Assembly: GCA_018105865.1 (NCBI GenBank)
Contig: CM030845.1
Location: 15,304,538 to 15,368,537, forward strand
Length of the DNA: 64,000 nucleotides
Reading direction: 5' to 3'
DNA from: Metaphire vulgaris
Lineage: Eukaryota > Annelida > Clitellata > Crassiclitellata > Megascolecidae
Shown here: piece after piece, positions 12,903 to 24,634 of the stretch
Numbering within the stretch: position 1 is the stretch's first letter
Layout: each line of letters begins with the position of its first letter
The notes under the pieces: model-generated
Told to the model about the DNA's origin: nothing
The model's input: only the letters and a program-made list of their open reading frames with translations
The model's database searches: none
Position numbers and translations under genes: made by a program

Positions 12903-13971
12903 CCATCGAACGGAGGCCATTCGATCTGTGAGATGTCTCGGACGTCCGCGTGTTTGTGGCGGCCATTGGTGGTCAGGCGTTTGACCCTTCGATTAGGGTA
13001 ATGAGAGCAGAGACCTTTCTCCTAATCCTGATAGATGTTTCACGCGGGAAAGCTAATCCATGTTGGATCGGAGTCAACCTTCGGCGGTTTAGACGATGTC
13101 AGCCCCGGGACCGAGTGGGAGGGAGGGGAAAGGGAGCGAGGGAGAGAGGGAGGGAGAGGGGCCTGGAACCGTCGTCTAATCTGTGAGAAACACGAAATGG
13201 AGAGAGAGAGAAACGAGGAAGAGGAGGAAGTGGTGGAGAAGGAGGAGGAGGGAAGGCGACACTTTAGCCTCAGGGGGTGTTACTGTGATTGGTTTCGAAT
13301 TGAATTGGCCACACATATATGCTCATATATAAACACACATATATACATAAATGGGTATATATTCATATATGTATACATGCACATATATATATATATATAT
13401 ACATAAATATATACACACATATATAGTGGTAGGGTATGACTTTTGAATTTGTCGCTCAACTGTCGATGTCTGAATCCAGTTATAAATGTCAGATGAGAGA
13501 GATTGGGAGGGGGAGCGGGGGAGAGGGAGAAGTAGAGGAGGGTGTTTCGTGAGTCTTTACATTTGGCGATGAAAGAGAAGGACGCGACGCGGCGCGGTCT
13601 CTCAATCGGCAATTGGTTCGCGAACATTCGAGGCTAGACTACTGCAACGCGCACTTATCTCGACCGAAAATTGCGATTAACTTTATCAGCAGAGCGGATA
13701 ACTTCCACCTGAATTTATGAGCTTTTTATGCTAAGACCGAGAACCGATCCAATTAACTACAATTGCTCGTAGCTGTTCTGGAACGGAAAGGTGAAAGCGG
13801 TCCGCGTACTCTAACTAGGCAAGCAGCGAAGCAGTTGACTGATACCATTAATCTAGAGTAGTTTGACATTGCTTTCTTTAGACCCGCGTTGTACCTTCGC
13901 AGCTTAGTTATGCTACCAATTTATACACGTCTAAGCGATGAACGGCCTGGTTAGCCGCCATCACCGCGACT

Positions 13972-14095
13972 GGATCCAGGGACGGTCACCCATCCAAGAT
14001 TCCAAGCACGAGCGGCACCGAAAGTTGCTTAACTTCGGTGTTCTGATGGGTACCGATGGGTAAACAATGAGGTCAACTAGGCGCAATACCAAGTA
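13972..14095 (-). ncRNA. 5S rRNA-like sequence (pseudogene or SINE head)
   Basis: Read on the minus strand, the segment contains GAAGTTAAGCAACTTTCGG and TTGGATGGGTGACCGTC, the conserved inner part of eukaryotic 5S rRNA carrying the Pol III internal control region. An 8-base insertion from local duplication of CTTGGA lies between box A and box C. The 5' third is diverged. It is therefore a pseudogene or the head of a 5S-derived SINE (SINE3 type) rather than a functional 5S gene. Confidence 0.65.
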
Positions 14096-14388
14096 TGCGA
14101 TAAGGCGTTGAATCGCTTGTGTGTTCGAGGCCAGTTCGACTGGTAATTCGTTGAAAGAGTGACTGGTAATCGTTGAAAGAGGAAGCTTCCTAATTCCCTC
14201 TTGTCTCCCGATTGCCGGGCAAGACGACGACGACGACGACGAGGCTGGATGATAAAACAAAGAGCTTCTTGGTTGGTGGGGCCTAGGCGGGAAAGTACAT
14301 CGAGGGAAGTCAGGCTTTAATAGTTTGCTTGACTACATCGGACATCCTCCAATGAGGTGGCTACTGATATCCCAGCCAGGGAAGTCAA

Positions 14389-14413
14389 TTATTATTACTA
14401 TTACTATTAGTAC

Positions 14414-14503
<90 letters not shown>

Positions 14504-15885
14504 GCAAGACAATTTCTAGAGCGCCGTAAGCATAGATAACAAGGCCAAAGTCAAAAGCGAATTACAAGAATTAAATAAGTGCATTTTCAGTTGTTTCCGG
14601 AACCGATCCGGCAATGTCTCGACCGTAAGCGACTTCGGGAGCGAGTTCCACGAGGTGAAGCCCCCACGTCTGAAGGGTCTGTCTCCAAACCCCGCTGTCT
14701 TCAGCGGCGGCGAGGGACGATCAGATGATTTCTAGGTCCAGAGCATAGTTAAGAGCAGCGTTCTACCGTCGAGGATCTTTAGAACAGTTCAGACAAGTAG
14801 GTCGGACAGAATGGGTCGTTAAGCGCTCGGTGCATAAGCCAAAGACGCTCGTATAACACGCGCTCGGGGATACGCAACCAGTGTAGACGATCTCTCAGGA
14901 GCGGCGTGACGTTGGCACTCCATCTTGGTCCGTAGATGAGGCGAGCCGAGACATTCAGAACCATCTGAAGTCGATTTAGTTGCCTATCCGATAGTCCGTA
15001 TAGCAGACTGATTGCAATAGTCGATGCGGGCAACCACCAGTGCCCGGACCAAGTCGATGACCGCCGATGTTGGTAGGTAGCATCGCACTTCTCTGATCCG
15101 TCGCAAGTGAAAGTATCCCGACCGGATAGTAGTGTTCAGTTGTGCGTCGAACGAAAGCGACTCATCGAGGAGTGCATCGAGTAGACGGAGCTGGCTATTG
15201 GGTGTTCTAGTTACACCCTCAACATTGAACGCGGTGCGGTCAATGAGGTGTCCCCTGCGAGGGATTATAGCGAGCCAGAGAAACTCCGTCTTCGCCGGGT
15301 TCAGCGAGAGTCGATTCTGATCGGACCATACCCGGCCTGCCGCTGTACACGACTCAGCTCGGGTGCGAAGTTCACCAGCATCAGACGGTAGGCAGGACGA
15401 ATAGGCCTGCACGTCGTCAGCGTAGGCATGCATCATAAAGCCAAATGATTCAATGATTCGGCCAATGTCCGCAGTGTAGAGTATGAATAATAGTGGACCC
15501 AGCATGGAACCTTGGGGCACGCCATGGAGGACCCGAGAGGGAGTAGACGTCTTTCCCATCCAGCTGACCAGCTGGGATCTGTCGTCAAGATAGCTGCAAA
15601 TCCAGGCAAGGGCCACCCCAGTTAGCCCATAAGAGCACTCAAGCCGATCAAGCAGGATTCCATGGTCGACTGTGTCGAAGGCGGCCGAGAGGTCGAGGAG
15701 GCAGATGAACGCCTGACGACCACTGGGCGCCGATTCGATCAGATCATTGACAATCCGTAGGACCGCTGTTTCCGTCGAGTGCCCCCCGGCGGTAAGCAGA
15801 TTGATTTTTCGGCAGAAGACCATTCGCATTCAGGTAGGAAACAAGCCCTGTTATTAACCAGTCTCTCCACCAGATTCGTTATCAA
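14389..15885 (-). mobile_element. Non-LTR retrotransposon (CR1/L2-like), LINE B, with intact RT core
   Basis: An uninterrupted 281-codon minus-strand frame (15829-14984) carries LLDLSAAFDTVDH, HGVPQGSMLGPLLF, the catalytic YADDVQAYSS and RLSLNPAKTEFLWL. A downstream frame (15033-14779) and the C-terminal block near 14600 continue after frameshifts. Upstream, a shifted frame extends the match to about 15885, where the copy is 5'-truncated. The 3' end terminates in an ATT/AAT microsatellite (14389-14502). It is closely related to LINE C at 40.1-41.1 kb and antisense to the Lhx gene. Confidence 0.9.
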
Positions 15886-16285
15886 TGTTCATGCTTTAGC
15901 GCTCTGACGGAAAATTCTTATATCAAAAATCGAATTTAAGAACAAAACTCCAGACTAGTAACAGCTGTGGCACATGACATCATGATGTCTTGAGCACTTT
16001 GACTGTTTGACAAAGTTGGGGGATGAATTTCCAAACGTTTTGTTCGCTAAAATAGAGGGCGCGTTCGATATTTGTACCCGCGGACACACAACATCCATTC
16101 GCAGAATCAATTATCGAACGCCGGCGGGACGCTCGAACAAAGTGATTGACTTCTTAGAAGTTATTAACAGAAATACAGTATCTAGACTCGAAAGCACATT
16201 ATTGCAACTTTCGTTTAGGTCTAGTTATTAATTATTTAGTTGAACGTCAATGCGTTTTTTAATTATTATTAGAAAATATATTATA

Positions 16286-16561
16286 TCAAATATTGATGAG
16301 TTCTCGCGGGCCACATTAGGATAGCTGGCGGGCCACAAGCAGGGTTTAGTCTAGGCCGTTTGGGGGATTGCCCTTTTTCCTCCCGGAAATTTCAAATTCT
16401 CCCAGAAATTTTGGCATCCTACATCAACTAACAGCAGCCCCTAGCAGAATTCTCCCCGGCTTTGTCAGTTTCCCCCGGCTTTGTCAGTTTCCCCGGAGTC
16501 CAGGAGTCTAGATTAAACACTGGCCACCAGTGGCGCGCGGGCCACAGTTTGGGAACTTCTG
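16286..16561. mobile_element. hAT-derived repeat, right end
   Basis: The right end, whose reverse complement is CAGAAGTTCCCAAACTGTGG, is a typical hAT terminus, and GGGCCAC motifs occur inside. The left end was not identified. A second MITE is nested in it. Confidence 0.5.
16340..16522. mobile_element. Nested hAT-like MITE
   Basis: Inverted ends cagggtttagtctaggc and (reverse complement) cagtgtttaatctagac differ at four of 17 positions. They are flanked by gccacaag (16332-16339) and gccaccag (16523-16530), a 7/8 match to an 8-bp target duplication. An internal 19-bp 'ccccggctttgtcagtttc' unit is repeated in tandem. Confidence 0.65.
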
Positions 16562-17103
16562 TTCTAAACCATCTGCGAACCTTAATAAGACGCCGAAATA
16601 TCATTACAGACAAAAGCTGACAATGGTTTATTTTGCGACGTGTGTTTGATGATGATGGAACAATTGTTGCCGGTCTTCGATGCTAAAATTTCTGGAAGCA
16701 AAATATTGTCATCGGTTCAACCGTCGAATATCTGCTTTCGTCGAAGATTCGGGAAAGTGTTCACAGTTCGACTTTGCAAGCGGGCCTCACTGGCTCATTG
16801 CAGACTGCTGTGCAAGCAGTGATGTCACTCCCTCCCCCCATTAGTGTACGCAATGCACTTTATGCCGATATATGGTCATAGTATTTAAGGGCTTAGTGAG
16901 GAGTTTAGAGAAAGGATTTTGTTGGAGCAAAAGGAATCATCACAAGAGGCTGACGATGGGATGCAGTCATCAGATAAGCACAAAGAGGAGCTTTACTTCG
17001 CAGGCTCAGAGACTCAGAGACTCAGGAGGCTCAGAGACTCAGAGACTCGGGTAAGAAGACGAAGCGACGGATTCTGAAAGAGACAATACTCGTCAGCCAC
17101 CAT

Positions 17104-17162
<59 letters not shown>

Positions 17163-17225
17163 GATCGAGAGTGTTCGCTTCTGAACTATATGCAGAATTG
17201 CAGAATCAAGTCCTATCTATGGGAC

Positions 17226-17266
<41 letters not shown>

Positions 17267-18004
17267 GACCGGGAGAGAGGGAGAGAGAGAGGAGAGAGAG
17301 GGAGAGACAGGTTGTACGTACTAGAGAGTGACACGGGGACAACTTTTTATCCCCATCCCCATCCCGCAATCAAACATTTCTTCCCGTCCGCACCCCACCC
17401 CACTTTGCTTATCCCAGTTCCCCGCCCCACCTCACCCCCGCAGCATTCAAAAACCAGTACAAGTTAAACGGGAAACAGGAAAAGGAAATATTAGGCAGTA
17501 CTGTACTTCCGGAACATTGCTAAACTCAGTCAACTGTTCTTGCGTTGTGTTTTAATTCCACCCATACCTAGTACTTAAGAAATAACCTACTGGGCTACTA
17601 GATACTCTACATACAGAAAACAAGAACATCTACACAGCGTCATCAATATTATTATTGTCAACTTGATAATATTGATACCGTTACCGCGTGCCCGTGGTAT
17701 GCCGCATGACAGGACCAGTTACCGCGCGGTAATACCGCACTTTTGGCCAAATTTCCCCCATTTCCGCGGTAATAACCGCGGGAAATCCGCGGTAATAACC
17801 GTTATCGTGCCACTGTTCTAGTAGACGATGTACACGCATCGTCGCCATGGACGCCCTTATGCTGTGACGGCGTCCATGTGTCAGACATTGAACGCGTACA
17901 GATGCAATTGTTATTATTGCTCACGCAGCAGATAGGCCTATAAAGAGAGCACTTCTGTTGAGAGAAGTTATTTCTTCTTCTTCTTCTGCTTTTTCTCTTT
18001 GCAG

Positions 18005-18279
18005 CTCATCTGCACGACGGACGACTGTTCATGTCGGACGGCGGAGGAGGAGGAGGAGGAGGAGGAGGCAGCAGAGGACCCGGTGCATGTGGAAAGAGCA
18101 CTGGCGGCTTACTCGACCCAATGCACTTAATACCTGCTCCAGTCGCTTCCCCTTCGGCCGCTGTTGACGTTTCGACACATCCCTATGACAACGGCCACGG
18201 TCTCCTAGCGACGACACCTGACCACGCCCTCTACATGTCTCAGCAGCAGCAGCAGCAGATCGCAGACAATTGGCGCTGA
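18005..18279 (+). CDS. Lhx1/5: Lhx1/5, last coding exon
   Basis: The exon begins after a pyrimidine-rich acceptor (ttctctttgcag) at phase 1 and runs 90 codons to TGA at 18277. It encodes AHLHDGRLFMSD, a polyglycine run, GPGACGKSTGGLLDPMHLIP, then a Ser/Pro/His-rich tail ending QQQQQQIADNWR. The Trp-containing C-terminus is comparable to the ...EAAVW end of vertebrate Lhx1. The polyglycine is written by a pure GGA microsatellite (18042-18068) and the polyglutamine by CAG units (18241-18258). Assignment rests on phase continuity, position and the tail. Confidence 0.8.
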
Positions 18280-18655
18280 TGATAATGACGTCATAACCTG
18301 AACGCTATTGCAGCTGCGCGACTGCAACGGGAGGAGGAGGAGGAGAAGGAGGAGGAGGAGGAGGAGAAGGAGGAGGAGGAGGATGAGGAGGAGAAGGAGG
18401 AGGCAGCCGAGGGCAGTGACGTCAGAGAGACAGAGGCGATCATTAGAATCCGAAATGATTCACTTAATTCTGTTGATTCTAGTCTTTGTAGTTGATGATG
18501 ATGATTTGTGTACAGAGAATTAAGAGGAGAGACAGAGAAGCGACTCATCTCCCGTCTCCTTTCTTTCTTTAAATGCGTCTCTTTTGTTTTCGTCCATAAA
18601 TAGGAAAACGATTCTCATTTGCGTTGACACATCTTACTTTCCAATCATTTCTTCC

Positions 18656-18695
<40 letters not shown>

Positions 18696-18954
18696 TAGAT
18701 GAACATTTAGATATATATATATGCAAATATATATATATATATATATGACCATTCGCTGGCGTCGCCACTTTAAGCTTATATTGAACGTCAAATTAGTGTT
18801 CGATTTATCGGAAATCCGTGCCAGAGGGTCTGACACAAAATCTTCTACCCTTGTTGATGGATGACGATGCGTTTGACGATGCGTTTGACGATGCAGTTCA
18901 CCTTCCTCGGGGCAGACCTCGACCCATGGGAAGGGTTAGACCCCTCAGATTCCG

Positions 18955-19002
<48 letters not shown>

Positions 19003-19266
19003 TCACTCCTCTTGTCACTGGACATCTTTTTCATAAGAGCTATATATACTGGAACTAAGCACCAATGGCATGGTTGTTTCAATTGCAGAAATAGGAAATA
19101 CGCCTATAATTATGCTGCATAGTTCCGTGTCACTGGCTGTTGAGCAGTGAGCATACATATACACACATACACACACATATATATATATATACACACACAC
19201 ATATACATATATACACAACACAAACACACACACTTCACAGTATATAAGTTTCTTAATAAATAAATG

Positions 19267-19268
<2 letters not shown>
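18280..19268. other. Lhx1/5 3' flank with microsatellites
   Basis: A GGA/GAA-rich tract (18330-18400) lies just after the stop and is probably 3' UTR. Further on are TA tracts (18655-18690, 18957-18999) and a mixed CA/TA tract (19153-19230). No AATAAA signal is seen in the first 900 bases after the stop, so the transcript end is unknown. Confidence 0.6.

Positions 19269-19321
<53 letters not shown>
19269..19321. repeat. (TA)n microsatellite
   Basis: About 26 TA units. Confidence 0.95.
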
Positions 19322-19324
<3 letters not shown>

Positions 19325-19383
19325 CCTATACTCGGCTACAAATGCATTAGAAGTTCTAGGTATTTTCAACAAGTACTATGAAG

Positions 19384-19538
19384 CAGTGGCGTATTTAGAA
19401 TTTTGGTAAGGGGGGGCTAGACACTTTCGACCTGACAAGTACAACTTTGGAAAAAAAGTTGACGACTTTTTTTTGCTTGTCAAGGCCAAGACCACAAAGG
19501 GGCATGGCCCAAATGACCCAATGGTAAATACGCCACTG
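19384..19538. mobile_element. hAT-like MITE (family B), 155 bp
   Basis: Perfect 14-bp inverted ends, cagtggcgtattta / taaatacgccactg, are flanked by a perfect 8-bp duplication ctatgaag (19376-19383 and 19539-19546). It is non-coding. The 8-bp duplication and CAGTGGCG start place it in the hAT superfamily. Confidence 0.9.
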
Positions 19539-19652
19539 CTATGAAGTACATCATCATCATCATCATCATCATCATCACATCATCATCAGTGTCTAGTCGT
19601 GCAGATTGTCGAGGCCAGATAGCAGGATAACAGAGATAAGAGTTTGTTGATG

Positions 19653-19663
<11 letters not shown>

Positions 19664-19727
<64 letters not shown>

Positions 19728-20139
19728 GATGACTGACGCTGATTGTGACAGGTTCCCTGAGGCGGAGGTCAGATTAGGCGACAGAAGCAAGCAAGTAAGT
19801 AAAATCTCGTGAATTTATGTTGCGCTTTCGCTAGTACCGCAGTAGCTGCATATTCTTAGACGCCTTAGGCTGTGAACCAATGCATAGAATGGAACGAAGC
19901 GAGAAAGTAAGATGAATGCGCTCAATTATTCAGAAATTAATTTCTGAGATCATTTATTTCTGTTTAGCGGTCAGACTTTTAAAAACTCTTTCTCCTCGTC
20001 TTTCTCGTTGCTAAATTTCTCAAAAATTTATGCAGCAGTTTGAAATTGAGTTCGATCTTCGCTGTAATATTTTGCGAAAGGCCTACATCAAAATTTATGT
20101 TCTATTGAGTGTCTAATATGATACATCAATATTATCGAG

Positions 20140-20210
<71 letters not shown>
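19664..20210. repeat. Two (GA)n microsatellites
   Basis: GA tracts span 19664-19724 and 20150-20210. The 430 bases between them show no coding signal. Confidence 0.9.
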
Positions 20211-20213
<3 letters not shown>

Positions 20214-20261
20214 TATGAAAGGTTTTGGGAATTACCTAATTTAAGCTTTCATGGAAACCAT

Positions 20262-20993
20262 AGGTGTTGCAAGCGTGTAAAAAGAAATAAAAAAACGTAA
20301 AAACGCGTTTTTTGCTGGAAATATAAAAAACGTTGAAAAAACGTTCATTTACTTTTTAGCAAACACCAAAGTTAGCGTGTTAAGTTTTTTACTGTGGTGG
20401 CGTAATTAGAAAAGCAAGACAACGAGAAACACTCATTAGTAACACATAAAACGCTAATTATAGGCCTATTTATTCATTGTCACAATTTGTTAATAGCTTT
20501 TTTGAATAAATATTAACATTGTCCCTGCGCCAAATTAATAAGCTCCTCTAAAAATCATAGACAGTGAAGACACGAAGCGATCATCTTAGGTTTAACGCAA
20601 ACGTATCACCTTCAATTGGCTTCAAGCTTGTTTAAACTCATATTCTAAGGAATTCTAAGCAACTACTGATAATAGTTGTATACCGCACCTTTGCGTATAA
20701 ATTTCGTACAATTTACAACAAAAACAAGAGAATTCAGCTCAACGTGGTTCCTATTTCGACTTTTCAATATTGACGCGTTTTGGCGCTAAACTTCACATAA
20801 AATGAAATTGTGTGACGCTTTGATTAATATTTGAAAATTTTGATACACCGCTTGTCTGACCCGTGATCGAGAAATAATTGAAATACCAGATTGCAAAATC
20901 CGTTGAAAAACGCAATAAAATAAAACACGTAAAAAATAAAAAACGTAACAACGCGTTTTTTGTTGGATAGAAAAAACCGTTTTGCAACATCCA
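20262..20993. mobile_element. 732-bp element flanked by a 13-bp direct repeat
   Basis: The 13-bp repeat tcatggaaaccat occurs at 20249-20261 and 20994-21006. The enclosed segment begins aggtgttgcaa and ends ttgcaacatcca, a short inverted repeat. Both ends carry A-rich sequence with cgtaaaaacgcg / cgtaacaacgcg motifs. No transposase is recognisable. The long duplication does not fit the 8 bp expected for hAT. Confidence 0.55.
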
Positions 20994-21299
20994 TCATGGA
21001 AACCATCAGTATAATTTTAAATTTTCGAAGGCATATGTACGTCAAATAGTTATACAAGATGGTTGATGCAGAGAAATGCGTGCTGCTATTCAATCGCCAT
21101 CACTTATAAACGACAGCGTATTACGAAAGATTAGTAATCTTCTATCCTACAGTGGACATCTCTATTTCATTCTAAAATGTTGAGACTGATCGTACACTCG
21201 ACTGGTCAGAAACAAGTTCACTTAATGTATACGATTAGAGTGACATTGCTTTTACATATAGGGTTTCGATCATTATATTGTATCCAGGTGCTTTCAGAG

Positions 21300-21302
<3 letters not shown>

Positions 21303-21373
<71 letters not shown>

Positions 21374-21782
21374 CCATTTGCACATTTCAGGTGACCTCCT
21401 CCTCATCCTCCTCAGCCTCCTAACTATGACTTTAAAGCTTTAAGAAAATTAAAAAATATAACGTGCATAGGCGTTTTTAGGTCCATTTTCAAGCAGAGAC
21501 TTGGGCCAAGTGGCCCGCCTGGCCCCTCTGGTTCACCTGATAAGGTCTGATCCCATATATGATATATCAGTTCATAGGTTCATACGAACTCAGTGAACGC
21601 AGTGAAATGTAAATGCAACGAAAATAGATTGCAGCTGCAATTATTTACAACTGATAAGGGGCGCGTGCAACGCACACACACACACAAACACACAAGCACA
21701 CACACACACAAACACACAAGCACACACACACACACAAGCACAAACACACACAAACACACAAGCACACACACACACACACGCA
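21303..21782. repeat. (GA)n and interrupted (CA)n tracts
   Basis: A GA tract spans 21303-21369. A CA tract with regular AAG/AAA interruptions (21670-21782) forms an irregular minisatellite of about 20-bp units. Confidence 0.85.
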
Positions 21783-22259
21783 CGAATTCGAATACTGTAG
21801 ACGGAGATGGAAATTTAATGTAAAACACGTGTTTTGCGAATGTAGGAAATTAAAGACATAATTTACTTTTTTAAAATAAATGATGTTATCAGCTGTTCAT
21901 ACGTCTACGAAGAGAGTGAAGCCCTTAGCAGAGAGGGCCAGGCGGCTGGGGGGGGAGGAGGGGAAGGGCAGGAGACCGGGGTGGGGTGGGGGGCAAGGCT
22001 CCGGCTGCCGCGAAATACTCGCAAATATAATTAGTTCATTAATTTCGCCGTTATAAATCAATTTAAAACACCAGAAATTTAGCGACTATATCGACGACAT
22101 CAGCCGATGGCTGACTGCAATCCATTTTGACCGGTTCGTTAATTGAGAATCTATCAAAAACGTTCTTCAATGAAGGCTGGAGCTATAAATAAGTAAGAGA
22201 TTTCGGGGCTTGAAACTCTCCACAATATACATACAATCTGAACATTTTAAACTATGGGG

Positions 22260-22884
22260 CAGTGGTTCCCAAACCTTTCAAGTAGAGCCTCATATCTACT
22301 ATTTTCGGTGCTTAGGTGAGCCACGGTGTTAGAGAATTCTTACATTTAGATTATACCACGGTAAGGTAAAGGTAAAGGTACAACCCATAGGCCATCACGG
22401 ACCCGACGGGAACCGAAGGGTTAGCGCCTTCAGTTATATACGGCAACGGCTGAATGAGGGCGGATTGCCAGCCTTTCCCTCGCCGCCTTAATATATTCCT
22501 TCCACCGAGTTAACACCCGATGTACTCATTCACAGCTGAGTCGACTGGGGGCGCTGGGGACAGAAACAACCGAAAAGTTTCTGCCGCGGCCGGGAGTTGA
22601 ACCACGGACCTCGGGATTGGCAGACCAGTGCGCTAACCACTGCTCCACCTGCGCACCCCAGATTATACCATGGCATGGATGTTTCTGATTCTGGTTGTTA
22701 TTATGAAAATAGATTCGATACACAGAGGCTCTAAATGTCTAGAGAATTATTAGAAGTTGTGAAATATTAGTTTCTTAACTTTAGAAACAAAACTCTGAAA
22801 CATTAAAAGCAGTCCTCCGTCAAATGTCGAGGCCTCTCCGTCCACTTTCTGTGAGCTGGCGGCCAGTGGCTTTGGGAACCTCTG
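22260..22884. mobile_element. hAT-like non-autonomous element carrying a SINE
   Basis: The left end cagtggttcccaaacc and the right end ggctttgggaacctctg form hAT-type inverted repeats. No clear 8-bp target duplication remains. Removing the SINE at 22359-22659 leaves about 310 bp of non-coding element. It abuts the next hAT relic (22902) within 20 bp. Confidence 0.65.
22359..22659 (-). mobile_element. tRNA-derived SINE
   Basis: On the minus strand it begins GGGGTGCGCAGGTGGAGCAG and contains an A-box-like TGGTTAGCGCACTGG (22639-22625) and a perfect B box GGTTCAACTCC (22603-22593), so the head derives from a tRNA with a Pol III promoter. The body continues to a tail of TTTACC-type repeats (22366-22380). 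A perfect 11-bp target duplication, agattatacca, flanks it (22348-22358 and 22660-22670). A truncated relative lies at 3538-3610. Confidence 0.9.
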
Positions 22885-22901
22885 CTTAGTCTGCTATAAG
22901 G

Positions 22902-24469
22902 CAGAGGTGGACAACCTGCGGCCCGCGGACCGCATGCGGCCCGCGTACGACTTTTATGCGGCCCGCCTAAGCACAAGTAATAATTATTAATTTTTATAAT
23001 CAATCAATCAACTTCTATAACGCCACTATCATAATGTCCAGGGCATCAGCCGATGGCGCACCAAAACCAAATAGCAATAGAGCCAGGTAAAGCCAGAAGA
23101 TCAGTCCGAAACGGCGGGAGAGCAATCTAAGGGGGATAAGCCAAGTCAAACAGATGTGTTTTAAGACCAGATCTGAAAGTTGTTAGTTTGCTATAAGAGG
23201 AATAGATGAACAGTTTAACATTACAGAAAAATTATCAGGGATCGAACCTCTGAAAGAGGCCACGACAGGCAAAGAGTTATTCAGTCCGCAAAGAACTGCT
23301 TGGCCAGAATGGTCCTACCATGAAACAAGTTGGCCAATTATAACAGTTGATGGTGCACCTTCGTTAATAGGAAAACGTGTTGTTCTTGTCAAGTTTCTCA
23401 ATGACAAACCAAAAAGTGAACATCCAAGTCACGCAGCTTCCACATTTCACTGAATTCATTCACGAAGAAAGTTTGTGCAAATCAGTCCTTAGAAATTTCA
23501 ACAGGTAGGTCATTGATCCAGATCAAGAGGATTAAACCGCGGACAATTCAGGACCTAGTTGGAGAAGATGGAGTGCGAATATTCTGATGCAGTTTATCAC
23601 AACAGTTGTGAGGTTGTTGAGCATTGGTGATGTAGGCTATTAACAAGAGTATGGAAACGTAAATGAGAAATGGTGTTATTTTTGGAAATGAAAAGCACAA
23701 ATTGTGAATTTCTCGACAAATGACAGACTCAGATTGGCTGCTGTGTGACTTTGCATTTGCTGTGGATATGTCTGAAAAACTTAAAAATTGAAGTTTCGAG
23801 GAAAAGGAATTTTGCACACGAATAAAGAAGTCAGGTTAACGTGAAGTCTTTTCAAACTAAGCGTATCCTTTTCTCAAGGCATTTCTGAAAGAAAATAACT
23901 TTGTTCCAGTGTTTTATTCAGACTCCAGGCCTTGGGGGGAATTGAGGCTTTCAGGGGGGAATCAACGTGGTCGGAAAGGAAAAGACACAGTTCAATGCAA
24001 AATTTGTGTAAGTGCTGGATTTTTTTTTTGGGGGGGGGATTTTTTTTTGTTTTTTGGGGGGAGGGAATCTCCTTCCTAACAGGCCTGTATAAAACACTGC
24101 TTGACTCACTTTTCTTACCTGTAAAACAGAAACTTTTACTCAGACAAAGGCAGCGGAATATAGCAAGCAATTCTCCTGTGCATGTCAACAAGTAGGACCT
24201 AATTTAAAACCTGAGTAAAAAAACTTGTCGGAAATATTTCTCATCTGCAAAAATCATTTTAATGTAATAGAAAATAAATGTTGAGAGACTCTAATGTTAA
24301 ATTTTGTCTTCTTAAAAATGCACAGTCTGTTTTGAACAGCCGTTTGACTACACAAAGGTGAAGATATTTTGAAAATAAATCTTCCATTATTCTTATGAAG
24401 TGCATATTGTCGTCGTGATGCGGCCTACTTGACTTACGGCCCTTCATGGAAAAAGGTTGCCCAGCCTTG
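22902..24469 (+). mobile_element. hAT transposon relic (GTF2IRD2/ZBED5-type transposase)
   Basis: Termini are cagaggtggacaacc (22902-22916) and, inverted, caaggctgggcaacc (24469-24455). Flanks ctataagg and tcttaggg are a degraded 8-bp duplication. Broken plus-strand frames show transposase landmarks in order: WPIITVDGAPSLIGKRVVLV (about 23330), a DAVYHNSCEVVEHW region (about 23600), LFLEMKSTNCEFLDK (about 23680) and VKSFQTKRILFSRHF (about 23845). Multiple stops and frameshifts make it inactive. A foreign segment (about 22985-23230) starting with caatcaatcaa looks inserted. The part 23280-23865 recurs inverted at 1-590. Confidence 0.8.
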
Positions 24470-24477
24470 TCTTAGGG

Positions 24478-24601
24478 TGCAACTTCTGCGTTTGTTCCCC
24501 TGTTGTAGGCCATTGTGTATCCGATTGGCGTCCGTTTGCACTATGCATTGTCCTGTTTGTTCATCTGCACCTCCATCCATCGTCAACGACGTCTTCTTAA
24601 G

Positions 24602-24634
<33 letters not shown>

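Larger units (their letters stand above)
11930..18004 (+). other. Lhx1/5 last intron, 6.1 kb
   Basis: It runs from gttcgt to ctctttgcag. It contains a MITE, a promoter-like cluster, purine-rich tracts (13125-13260), AT-rich dinucleotide mixtures (13315-13425), a 5S-like sequence, a LINE, a hAT end with a nested MITE, a CT tract (17107-17158), a GA/GACA tract (17225-17315) and a CCGCGGTAAT-rich repeat (17675-17815). The last ends cgtgccactg, resembling a hAT terminus. No other exon is recognised. Confidence 0.75.

Noticed and set aside
17675..17815. Complete MITE with CCGCGGTAAT repeats
   Set aside because: Only the right end (inverted cagtggcacgataacgg) is convincing. The left end does not pair well enough to set borders.
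22593..22639. A true tRNA gene
   Set aside because: The A and B boxes are present, but the sequence continues into a SINE body and tail with a target duplication. It is a SINE head, not a tRNA.
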